This document shows positions 1 through 7,900 of a stretch of DNA of 17,696 bases, piece after piece (the stretch's first letter is position 1; each line of letters opens with the position of its first letter). Source of the stretch: Myxococcales bacterium (GTDB lineage: Bacteria > Myxococcota_A > Bradymonadia > UBA4248); assembly GCA_004554395.1 (NCBI GenBank), contig SFMP01000080.1:1-17696 (forward strand), written 5' to 3'. A model generated the notes under the pieces. The model was not told the origin of the DNA, searched no databases, and saw only the letters and a list, made by a program, of their open reading frames with translations. Position numbers and translations under genes: made by a program.

Positions 1-260
1 TGCATTTCGTACGACGGATCGCGAGCGATTTCGTAGGGCGCAAACAGATCGTGCGAATCGCACGAATTGTCGTAGTATGCTTGGATCGTACGCGCCGCCA
101 CCGTCTTGCCGAAACGCCGTGCTCGGCTCACGCATACATATCGCTCCGATTTGTTGAGCCATCGATTGAGATACCCGATGATCCCCGTCTTATCGACGTA
201 TGTATCTTCGCTGATAATGCGCCCAAACCCGCCATTGCCTGGATTGAGAAATCTGCCCAT
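1..260 (-). CDS. AAA-ATPase-like protein (PF09820-type), 5' part only
   Basis: A minus-strand reading frame starts with ATG at 260-258 and stays open to the window edge, giving the first 86 residues. The N terminus MGRFLNPGNGGF, then SEDTYVDKTGII (residues 18-29) and SRARRFGKTVAA (45-56), match the start of the AAA-ATPase-like family (PF09820, often with a C-terminal PD-(D/E)XK-like DUF1703). In that family the RRFGK(S/T) stretch is the P-loop. I chose ATG 260 over the in-frame ATG at 278 because a strong GAGGAGGG ribosome site lies just upstream and the family usually begins near the LNPGN motif. The cellular role of this family is not well defined; it is common in accessory regions. The 3' end lies outside the window, so integrity cannot be judged. 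Confidence 0.8.
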   Translation of the reverse strand, partial: MGRFLNPGNGGFGRIISEDTYVDKTGIIGYLNRWLNKSERYVCVSRARRFGKTVAARTIQAYYDNSCDSHDLFAPYEIARDPSYEM

Positions 261-281
261 CTTGCCCTCCTCGGTCATTGC

Positions 282-304
282 GTCGGGCGGCGCGACCGCC
301 CGAC
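282..304 (-). promoter_or_regulatory. Perfect hairpin in the leader of the AAA-ATPase-like gene
   Basis: GTCGGGCGG (282-290) pairs perfectly with CCGCCCGAC (296-304) around the 5-nt loop CGCGA. The 9-bp stem lies 21 bases upstream of the chosen ATG on the minus strand, immediately before the GGAGG site. It could affect translation of the AAA-like gene, or be a simple palindrome of the kind frequent in this genome. The role is inference. Confidence 0.4.
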
Positions 305-317
305 AGTACAGATGACC

Positions 318-323
318 ATTATA
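318..323 (-). promoter_or_regulatory. Candidate -10 box for the AAA-ATPase-like gene
   Basis: On the minus strand the hexamer reads TATAAT, a perfect sigma-70 -10 box, about 58 bases upstream of the start codon. A TTGACC hexamer lies upstream but only 11 bp away, so there is no properly spaced -35 box. Weak candidate. Confidence 0.3.
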
Positions 324-459
324 ACGCATTGTTGGGTCAATGGCGAGGGGGGAATAAACGCCGCAGCAGGACACGGCGCTATGAATGACGAAAATGTAAA
401 CCGATGTAATTATTATAACCACATCATGAAAAATTGAAAATGTGGGTTGATTTGTACTT

Positions 460-1287
460 TTGTTAGTGCTACACAATAGATACGCGTTGCGACATTTTGT
501 CACGACGTGTGTTCGTTTCTATTTCAGAAATGAGCTTCCTTCGCCAATAACATTGCCAGAGGATTCTTCTCAATGGAAAGACCCTGAATTCTATGAAGTA
601 TATTCTGGCTGCGCTTATAGCGATCCTAAGCTCGACAAAGAATTTATTACAATTCCAGGGGGATCGGCATATTCGACGACGGGGTATTATGCAACGTTGA
701 AAACTTTCAAATTAATGAAACGAGAAGTGACAACTTTGGATTATAAAGAGTGTGTCAATGCAGGAGCATGTAGACCCACTTATTCGAATAATGAATTCGA
801 TTCCAATAGAACTGCTGTAGGTAATGCATTTGAAGAAGATGCGAAAGATTATTGCAAGTGGATTGGGGGACGGGTTCCGACATATATAGAATGGATGTAT
901 GCTGCTTCGTATGGGAAAGATGAAAATGAGATTCGCATATTCCCTTGGGGCAATCGATTTCCAGATTTTTGCGTTACAGGCGCGTATAGTTTTCGTGGAT
1001 GGAGTTGCGTCAACGGCAAGGTCATCCTTAAAGTATTACCATATCAAGCCTCGATCGTCGGTTGTTACCCCGATGGTGACACATATCTCGGATTACAAGA
1101 TATGGGCGGTAATGTTCTCGAATGGGTATTTCATAGTGCCGAAAATCGTTACACCGCCGTCGGCGGTGCCGCCGATCTCGACATGGACTTTATGCTACTA
1201 TATGGCAAAGAAGTCGCAAATTCGACGAATTACGATAGCATGAATATTGGCATTCGTTGCGCCATGGATGTCGAAGACGCCGAATAG
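460..1287 (+). CDS. SUMF1 / formylglycine-generating-enzyme-like domain protein, start uncertain
   Basis: Residues 62-270 follow the FGE-sulfatase (SUMF1, PF03781) fold: an ITIPGG opening (63-68), KREVTTLDYKECV (89-99, the usual 'xxEVTxxxYxxCV'), DYCKWIGGRVPTYIEW (130-145), FPWGN (161-165), YLGLQDMGGNVLEWV (209-223) and the closing IGIRC (263-267). In bacteria this domain ranges from true formylglycine-generating enzymes to regulatory or surface proteins; I cannot assign a substrate. The only upstream starts are TTG at 460 or GTG at 466, neither with a convincing ribosome site, and no signal peptide is visible although relatives are often exported. The N terminus may therefore be lost. The first two thirds is clearly AT-richer than the last third. 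It converges on the regulator remnant with only 7 bp between the two stops. Confidence 0.65.
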   Translation: MLVLHNRYALRHFVTTCVRFYFRNELPSPITLPEDSSQWKDPEFYEVYSGCAYSDPKLDKEFITIPGGSAYSTTGYYATLKTFKLMKREVTTLDYKECVNAGACRPTYSNNEFDSNRTAVGNAFEEDAKDYCKWIGGRVPTYIEWMYAASYGKDENEIRIFPWGNRFPDFCVTGAYSFRGWSCVNGKVILKVLPYQASIVGCYPDGDTYLGLQDMGGNVLEWVFHSAENRYTAVGGAADLDMDFMLLYGKEVANSTNYDSMNIGIRCAMDVEDAE

Positions 1288-1294
1288 ATGGGCA

Positions 1295-1714
1295 TTACCG
1301 ATCGACGACTTGCCACGATCCTGTTTTGTTTGCGCCGATTCGCACGATGATGCCGACGCGTTTGAGTTGCGACAAAATGCGTTCGACTTGACGGCTACTC
1401 ATCGCCATGGCTTTGGCGATTTGGGTAGCCGATACTTTGTAGTTTTCTCGTAGTAGCGCTGTGATGCGCTTTGCTGTGCCATTGATTCCGACATCGCCGG
1501 TGTTTATTCCGACATCACCGGCGTTTATTCCGACATCGTTCGACGCCGAATCTTGATCGTCGAGCGGAATCCCGTAATTGAGATTATAAAGTGTGACGCG
1601 AAAAGAGTGAGCATCGGAATAGAACTTTGGTGCTTTTTGATGACAATAATTGATGGCGTTGTAGTATTCTTGGTGAAGGCTCTGTGTGCCCGAGGCATGA
1701 AGAGCACTCGGAGA
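1295..1714 (-). pseudogene. 3' remnant of an AlbA_2-type (RecG-like) transcriptional regulator
   Basis: A minus-strand frame open for 139 codons, from just after a stop at 1717-1715 to its own TAA at 1297-1295, has no usable start codon near its beginning. It encodes SFRVTLYN (residues 37-44), a hallmark near the end of the GHKL-like part of AlbA_2/RecG-like regulators, then a low-complexity linker DVGINAG-DVGINTG-DVGING. A winged-helix HTH follows (about 79-139) with TAKRITALLREN, SATQIAKAMAMSSRQVERIL and a closing TGSWQVV. Linker repeats just before the HTH are typical of this family. The AlbA_2 DNA-binding part and most of the ATPase-like part are missing and nothing recognisable lies upstream (1715-1930). 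I therefore call it a degraded fragment rather than a small gene. The repeats and the HTH stay in one frame. Confidence 0.7.
1485..1538. repeat. 21-bp tandem repeat inside the regulator remnant
   Basis: Units at 1485-1505, 1506-1526 and a partial copy at 1527-1538 begin ATTCCGACATC and differ at single bases. On the minus strand they encode the heptapeptide DVGIN(A/T)G, the linker between the ATPase-like part and the HTH of the remnant. Confidence 0.85.
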
Positions 1715-1822
1715 CTATGTTATAGCTTATACTTGGTGCAGGCGTCACGGGGGACGGGCGATTTTTGCCCAAGGGCAATGTGAGTAAACGGCAGATGGGA
1801 TGATGCGAGGGGGAACAAATGC

Positions 1823-1849
1823 TTGCACCTCGGTTTTAAACCATATAAA
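1823..1849 (+). promoter_or_regulatory. Candidate promoter ahead of the SMC-like gene cluster
   Basis: TTGCAC (1823-1828) and TATAAA (1844-1849) form a -35/-10 pair with a 15-bp spacer, shorter than the optimal 17. The pair lies about 145 bases before the chosen start of the first cluster gene. The stretch 1715-1993 otherwise shows no gene. It contains the hairpin GCGTC-GGC-GACGC at 1916-1928 and a GGGGGAGG run at 1908-1915 too far from a start to serve as its ribosome site. Confidence 0.3.
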
Positions 1850-1993
1850 TAGCGCTAGTTTTTTGTCGGTTCAAAATTGTGAGCTGACGCATAGGGCGGG
1901 CGAGCCAAGGGGGAGGCGTCGGCGACGCTAGACGCTGGCGCGGTGCGCACCAAAGCCCTCTATCACACCTGGGAAATGGGGTGTTACGTCTCT

Positions 1994-3484
1994 ATGGATA
2001 TCTTCAGTTTGTTGCCAGATGACGCGCCCGTCACGAGCGATGAGATGCGCAACGATGCGCTCGTCAAGCGCTTGCGCGTCCTTCTCCACGCGTTTCCGCT
2101 CTTCGCGCTCGGGCAGTCCGATACACGCCGCGACGAGAGTTTGCGCCACTACGACACGCTTACGATTGCCCTCAAGATCCTCGATATCGTGGCTGAACGC
2201 ATGGGCATGGAGTTCGAAGCCGATCGAGAATACGTCGATTTTGCGCTCAGTAGCTTGCTCGAGGCGATGGATCGAAAAGCCGGTCTCGTGCCCGATAAAG
2301 GGCGGCATTTGCAAATCGTCGACCGCGTCTTGGCTGCGCTCAAAAACGATGCCGATGCTCGCCGACCGTTCCGCTTGCCCTACACACAGATCGAGCCCGA
2401 TGGGGCTATTGTCCAGCGGCAAATCGAGTTCCGACTCATTCAAGATGCGTTTAATCTCAATGGCGAAACGGTCATGCATTTGACGAATGAAGCCGTCAAT
2501 TTGTACTTCAATGCACTTGAATTAGATTTGGAAGATAGCCAAGCGGCGACAGAAGCTATCGTTCATTCGCAAATGTGCCGAGGAAAATTCGACGAAGCTC
2601 GCCGAAGTGCGCATTTTGCGGTGAGGCAATCGAGGCTCTATTGCGATAGATTGCGTCGAGTTTTGCGCGATACACAGCGCGATATTTCGCGCGTCGATTG
2701 GGTCGAAGGAGCGCCAAAACTCATCGACGAAGCGATGAACCACATCGATGTGCGGTTAGATGTCGAGCGCAATATTATCGTAACGGCGAGTGAGCGGCTC
2801 GAGGCGCTTGTGCCGGGGACGCCCGAGTCGATATCGGTGGCGCGCGTCTATGCCGCCATCCAATATTGCATCGAAACGCATACGGTTTTGCAGCGCGAAC
2901 TCATGACGGCTCGCACGACGTTCCTCGATAGCCAAGCGCAACAGGCGTTTGTATCGGGGCAGATTTCTGCGATGCCCGATTTGATGCGCGAAGTCGTCGA
3001 GCCGATGATGGCGATGCAGACGTTGCAAGTGCTCGAAATCGTCGACAAAACCGTGCCCTATTTGATGGCGCCCAAGATTCCGACGCAGCTGTCGTTGCCG
3101 TCGCTTTTCGACGGGCTTTTGCGCCCGCGGCGAGCGCCAAAACGCGATTGGATCGACATCGAAATGCTCGATGCAAGCCATTATGCGGGCGAATTGGCGA
3201 AGTATTCGGAAGAAGACAGAAACGTCTCGGAACACCTCTTGCGCAGTATCGTCGAGCGCACGACGTTGAGCGATTTACTCGCCTATGCACGTGCACGCCG
3301 CTTTACGTCGACGCAATGCGAAATCATCATATTGCTCGTGATGCAGCATTTCGACATCGAGAGCACCGAAACGCCGATCGTTCGGGTCGAGAAGGCAAAT
3401 ACGCTCGTCGTCGATGCGGAGTATTTTGGCGATGAAGTTTGGATAACGCCTGCGTCGTCGCGCCCGAGGGCGCAAACGCCCTAA
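1994..3484 (+). CDS. Putative kleisin-like subunit (MksF/JetA-like) of an SMC-type complex
   Basis: The 496-residue product is predicted to be almost entirely helical, with no membrane segment or enzymatic motif. Its N terminus (MDIFSLLPDD) and overall size resemble MukF/MksF/JetA proteins, which bridge the ATPase heads of MukB-like dimers. The central stretch (about residues 125-235) has the pattern of a short winged-helix-like segment leading into a long helical bundle, as expected for a kleisin. The assignment rests mainly on position as first gene before a 346-aa partner and a 1496-aa SMC-like ATPase, because the sequence is divergent. Start choice: the frame is open from GTG 1943, with ATGs at 1976 and 1994. 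I prefer 1994 on the MDIFSLL start, but no ribosome site is clear. The last ten or so residues (SSRPRAQTP) are encoded by a hairpin of the dispersed palindromic element. Confidence 0.6.
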   Translation: MDIFSLLPDDAPVTSDEMRNDALVKRLRVLLHAFPLFALGQSDTRRDESLRHYDTLTIALKILDIVAERMGMEFEADREYVDFALSSLLEAMDRKAGLVPDKGRHLQIVDRVLAALKNDADARRPFRLPYTQIEPDGAIVQRQIEFRLIQDAFNLNGETVMHLTNEAVNLYFNALELDLEDSQAATEAIVHSQMCRGKFDEARRSAHFAVRQSRLYCDRLRRVLRDTQRDISRVDWVEGAPKLIDEAMNHIDVRLDVERNIIVTASERLEALVPGTPESISVARVYAAIQYCIETHTVLQRELMTARTTFLDSQAQQAFVSGQISAMPDLMREVVEPMMAMQTLQVLEIVDKTVPYLMAPKIPTQLSLPSLFDGLLRPRRAPKRDWIDIEMLDASHYAGELAKYSEEDRNVSEHLLRSIVERTTLSDLLAYARARRFTSTQCEIIILLVMQHFDIESTETPIVRVEKANTLVVDAEYFGDEVWITPASSRPRAQTP

Positions 3485-3610
3485 AAAAACGCCGGCGTAT
3501 GCGCGCAAGCCGCCAACGGCGGCGAGCACATAGCAGGCGGCGCCGGCGTATGCGCGCAAGCCGCCAACGGCGGCGAGCACATAGCAGGCGTTCCAAAAAA
3601 AGAAAAAGAC
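3460..3610. repeat. Dispersed palindromic element, copy 1 (tandem)
   Basis: Contains a B-like hairpin GCGCCC-GA-GGGCGC (3460-3473), then two near-identical 51-bp-spaced units (3490-3539 and 3541-3590). Each unit has outer arms TATGCGC and GCACATA (3498-3532 and 3549-3583) around a perfect inner stem GCCGCC-AAC-GGCGGC. An A-rich purine tract (about 3594-3610) follows. The element fills the gap between the first and second cluster genes and overlaps the 3' end of the first. It shares arms and module order with copies at 9460-9640 and 13930-14040. In RNA the outer arms pair better when the minus strand is transcribed, because C·A becomes G·U. Confidence 0.85.
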
Positions 3611-3662
3611 ATAGAGAAAGCGAATTTTTAATCGTCAAATCTGGGATATAGAGAAGAAAATT

Positions 3663-4703
3663 ATGGCAGTTGAGCTTACGGATGTATTTCGTGCGGCATC
3701 GTTAATTCAGTGGGGGTTGCAACCGCGCATGCGACCGCTGCAGAATGCCGAGTATCGCGAACTCGTGCGAGAGTACATGAATCGCAGTGAGTTTCGCGAT
3801 ATCGTGGCGGAAATGAGCGACGGTTTGGGGCTGTATGTGCTCAACGTCAGCGAGCATGGGATAGTGCTGACGCCGCGCGAGGGGAGCGTGTTTTGGATGC
3901 GGCCGTCGGAGTTGCGCACGGGGAGCAGTGCGACGACCGACCGGCGATTGCTCGATGGCATTGTGCAGATGACGATTGCGGCGACGGTGTTTCCGAGGGC
4001 GCGTGACCTCGAAGATGACGTGAATCGCCCGCGACCGCCGGTGACGGTCGACGAAATCGACGACACGCTTCGGGCGATTTGTGCGAGTTTGAAGAAGGAA
4101 TTTGCCAACGTCGACCCCGATATGGACGACGTGCGAACGGGGATTTATGACGCTTGGCGCGTTTACGATAGCACGCTGGCGGTGCGCGAAACGAAAGATG
4201 GGCGCGAGGCTTCGTCGACGTCGACGCGTATCATTAAATATAACCTCGAAAAGCTCAAAGAATATGGGTGTTTTAGCGAAACGCGCTATGCGGGCAAAGA
4301 AGCATGGCAGCCGACGCGTCGCTATAACGTGCTCGTGCAAGATATTGCGGCGTCGCGCATCTACGACGAGGTTATGCGGATACAGGCGAAATATGCGCAA
4401 AACGGCGACGACGATGATCGCGGCTTGTTTGACCATTTGGAATCGAATGATGCCGTTCGCGACGATGCCGATATCGCCTATCATCGCGATGTCGATGGCG
4501 ATTCGCCGAGTGATGCGGGGTTGCCGATTGTCGATGGCGATCTGGGCGATGGGCAAATGGCGGTTGATTTCGATGCCGAATCGTCGACGGCGTCGAAAAC
4601 AGATCATCCGCTCGTCGATGAACACGGGATCGAATATGCCGAAGGATATTTCGACGACGAACCCGTGAGCATTTTCGACGACGATGCCCCCGATAAAGCA
4701 TAG
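3663..4703 (+). CDS. Putative MukE/MksE/JetB-like subunit with acidic C-terminal tail
   Basis: The 346-residue product sits between the kleisin-like protein and the SMC-like ATPase, the position of MksE/JetB, which binds the kleisin and modulates DNA loading. Residues 1-250 are a mixed helical/strand globular part. It includes RIIKYNLEKLKEYGCFSET (about 188-206), a plausible winged-helix recognition segment followed by a beta hairpin, as in MukE-like wHTH domains. From about residue 250 to the end the chain is strongly acidic and probably disordered, starting NGDDDDRG and ending FDDDAPDKA. ATG 3663 has a purine-rich AGAGAAG site upstream. No residue-level homology to a named family could be recognised; the subunit call comes from context and size. 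A 178-bp gap with palindromes precedes it and a 260-bp gap with tandem repeats follows. Confidence 0.55.
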   Translation: MAVELTDVFRAASLIQWGLQPRMRPLQNAEYRELVREYMNRSEFRDIVAEMSDGLGLYVLNVSEHGIVLTPREGSVFWMRPSELRTGSSATTDRRLLDGIVQMTIAATVFPRARDLEDDVNRPRPPVTVDEIDDTLRAICASLKKEFANVDPDMDDVRTGIYDAWRVYDSTLAVRETKDGREASSTSTRIIKYNLEKLKEYGCFSETRYAGKEAWQPTRRYNVLVQDIAASRIYDEVMRIQAKYAQNGDDDDRGLFDHLESNDAVRDDADIAYHRDVDGDSPSDAGLPIVDGDLGDGQMAVDFDAESSTASKTDHPLVDEHGIEYAEGYFDDEPVSIFDDDAPDKA

Positions 4704-4752
4704 GATTGCGAAGCGAACGATGGGGGAGCGAGAGATTGGCACCGTCGAATTG

Positions 4753-4820
4753 GCGATTTCGGAAGATTGAGAGCGATTTCGGAAGATTGAGAGCGATTTC
4801 GGAAGATTGAGAGCGATTTC
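4753..4820. repeat. 20-bp tandem repeat, 3.4 copies, between the second and third cluster genes
   Basis: The unit GGAAGATTGAGAGCGATTTC occurs perfectly at 4761-4780, 4781-4800 and 4801-4820, preceded by its last eight bases at 4753-4760. The 20-bp period is close to two helical turns, so the units would lie on one face of the DNA. The remainder of the gap (4704-4963) holds AT-rich sequence but no clear promoter pair or gene. The role is unknown: operator array, SMC loading site or simple slippage product are all possible. Confidence 0.95.
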
Positions 4821-4963
4821 GAGCGGGCGGTATCGCCAGAAAATTCGATAATTGTGCAGTTTTTGCGAAAGATATTTGGGAATAAGAAATTGTAACGAAT
4901 TATCTGCCATGCGTTTACGATAGCGCGTTGCAGTCGAAATACGAGAGAGTAACGTAGGGAATC

Positions 4964-7900
4964 ATGCCTAAGCTAGGACGTTTGAGATTTGTGTCGATTG
5001 GTCACCCGAATGCGCGAATGCAAGATTTGACGCTGAATTTGAGTGATTTATCGGGTTTGCCGTCGGATTCGACGATATGGCTTCGCAATGGCGGCGGTAA
5101 GTCGTCGATATTGAGCTTGTTTTTTGCGCTTTTGCGGCCGAATCGTCGCGATTTTTTGGGTAGCAAAGCCGACGCCAAGCAACGCCGCCTCGAAAACTAC
5201 ATCTTGCCCAACGATCGAAGCGTCGTGGCGGCGGAGTGGGCGACCGATACGCAAGATGGGCTCATGTCGGACGAATCGGCGCCGATACCGCGGATGTTGA
5301 CGGGCGTGTTTTACGAATACGCGAGCGGTGTTCGCGACAATTTGCGCCGCTTGTTTTTTAGCGTAAAGGTGAGCGACGACGTGCCCGAAACGCAACTGGC
5401 GACGATTCCCATCGATACCGAAACGAACGATGGCCATCGCGTGCGTCGCACGATGATGTCGTTTAAGCAGACGTGGCATGCGCTTCGCGATTCGCACCCG
5501 GGGTTGCAGTTTTTCTGTACCGAAAACCAGACCGAGTGGAGCGAAAAACTCCAGTCGGCAGGGCTCGATCCGGGGCTATTTGGCTACCAGCTCATCATGA
5601 ATAGCCGAGAAGGTGGCGCCGACGAATTGTTCCGATTCAACAGCCCCGACGATTTTATCGATTTCTTGCTCGAATTGACCGTCGAGCCGTCGCGCGCCGA
5701 TAGCATTACCGAGAATCTCGAGACGTTCCGAAAACAGCTCCAGCGGCGAAAACACGAATTTATGCCCGATTTGACGCTTTCGACGGGGCTCGTCGAGCGA
5801 TTGGCACCACTGGCAGAATTGCACGAACGCCGCATTCGCACATCGCAAGAAGCGGCTCGACTCGTCGAATTGCACCACCAAATCCGCGCGTCGATTGCGC
5901 TCAATACGCAAAAGTTCCTCGACTCGGAAAAAGATTTAGCCAATGAAATCAAGGCATTGCGCTCCCAATATCTTTCGACCGAAGCGACCATGATGCAGCA
6001 TCGCGGCGTCGCCGTCGCCGTGTCGATGAAATTGGCAGAACGATCTCTGGCTGCGGCGCAAGCCGAAGCCGATAAATTGGGCGAAACCGTCGAGCAGGCG
6101 CAGCGCGATCAAACGCTCTGGCAAGCCGTTTATCCCTACAAAGACTACGTCTTAGCGCTCAAAGAAGCCCAAGACTATAAGGAAATGCTTTCGGGGGCAA
6201 ACGACCAGCGCGAGCCCTTGATGGAAAAACTCGCCACCGTCGCCGCCGACTACGTCGCGGCGATGAAACACCAAGTCGGTGTGCTCGGCGCCGATCGCGA
6301 TAAAATTCGAAAACAATGCGATGAAATCGAACAAAATGCCTATCTCGCCGAGAATCGCGCAGTAAAATTAGATGGCGATGCGTTTGCCGCCGAGTCGGAG
6401 GCGAAGAGCTATTCGCAGAACCTCCAAGCGCGTCAGACGAAATTCGAGAGCCTCATCAAGCTCGAAATCGTCCAAAAAGGCGAGTCGCCTGCGGCGGCGC
6501 TCGAACGAATCGAAACGGCGCAAAAGACGCGCAAATCGAGATTGCGTTCGATCGAGCGCAATCGGGAGGGCAATGCCGAGCTACAAGAAGAATGTGCGCG
6601 CCTTTTGAGCGAATATCAGCGGTCGTCGGCGCAAAAACAAGCCGATTTAGCGGCGCTCGAGCGCGAATATAGCCGAGGATGCGACGAGCGCGATAAGCTC
6701 GAAAACGACAAGGGATTTTTGAGCTTGCTCGAAGCCGAATCTATCGATCTCGACGATTTATCGGACGAAGCGGCGGGAATATTGGCGCGTCGTGCATCGT
6801 CGTGCCAAGAGAACGTCGCGCGATTGCGAACCGAAGCCGCCGCCCTTGAACGTGCGCGCGTTCACATCGCCGAATACGGTCTCATGCCGCCTTCGGTCGA
6901 AGTCGAAGCTTTGCTCAAAGTGATCGGACGAAAAGTCCACGCCCAGTCGGGGTGGAGTTATTTTGCCCACGATTTGCAAGCCGACGAAGACGAAAAAGAA
7001 CGCCTCGTGCGCAAATTCCCCGAAATTGCCCAAGGCATTATCGTGCCGCGCAACGAAATCCATCGCGTCGTCGAGCTCATCGAATCGAGCCCAAGCGATA
7101 TCCCCAAACTCCCCGTCGTCATCGCCGCGCCCGAGGCGCTCTACGAACACCGCGATTCCGACTTTATCAGAATCGTCGGGCCAAAAGATCACGCGTCGTT
7201 CCAAACGGGCGATGCGCAAAAGGCTTTGGGCGATATCGAAAAACAGCTCGAAGGTATAGAGGCAGAAATTCGGGTTTCCGACTCGGAACGCGAATCTTAT
7301 ACGAACGCGGCAAACCAATTCAAAATTTTCCGCAGCAAATATGCGCGTGGATGGTTTGCAACGACGCAAGCAAAGTTGGCGCAAGGTCGCGTCGCTCTCG
7401 AAGACGATTTGGCTCGTCTCGAAATGCAAGAAGACGAAAAGCGCCGGCTTTCTGCGGCGCAAAAAAAAGACGAAAACGACGTCATCAAACTGAGAAACGA
7501 AATCATCGGTCAAGAAAGTGCCTGCTCGCGCCTTCGCGAATTCGTCGACGAAGTCGACAATTCGGTCGAGATTTGGAAACAAAACGAAGCCGCGAAACTC
7601 GCCGAAGCCAAGAATATCCGTTCGCAAGCCGATGATCTGCGAGCGCAGGCGCGATCGATGCGCGATCAGGCGCGATCGTTGTTGCAAACTGTCGAGCCCA
7701 TCGCTTCGAAGATGTCGTTGCTCGAAAACGACATTTCTGGTGTAAAATACGTCAATCAAGCCGTTGAGCCGAAGCAAAATTCGATTGAATCGCTCAAAGC
7801 CGAATATCATAGGTTGCTCGATCGCGTTCAGCACGAGTTTTCGAACAGCGAAATCGTGCGCAGCCTCGAGGCCGCCGAAAAGACGGCGAAAAAAGACCTC

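Noticed and set aside
51..437. Plus-strand ORF at the left end
   Set aside because: It overlaps the well-supported minus-strand AAA-ATPase-like 5' end and shows no family motif.
3490..3590. Possible CRISPR-like repeat pair
   Set aside because: Only two 51-bp-spaced units with no unique spacers; they are palindromic intergenic elements.
3702..4910. Minus-strand ORF (402 codons) covering the second cluster gene
   Set aside because: Its product is Arg- and Ile-rich, with no motif, and the plus-strand gene has a ribosome site and fits the cluster.
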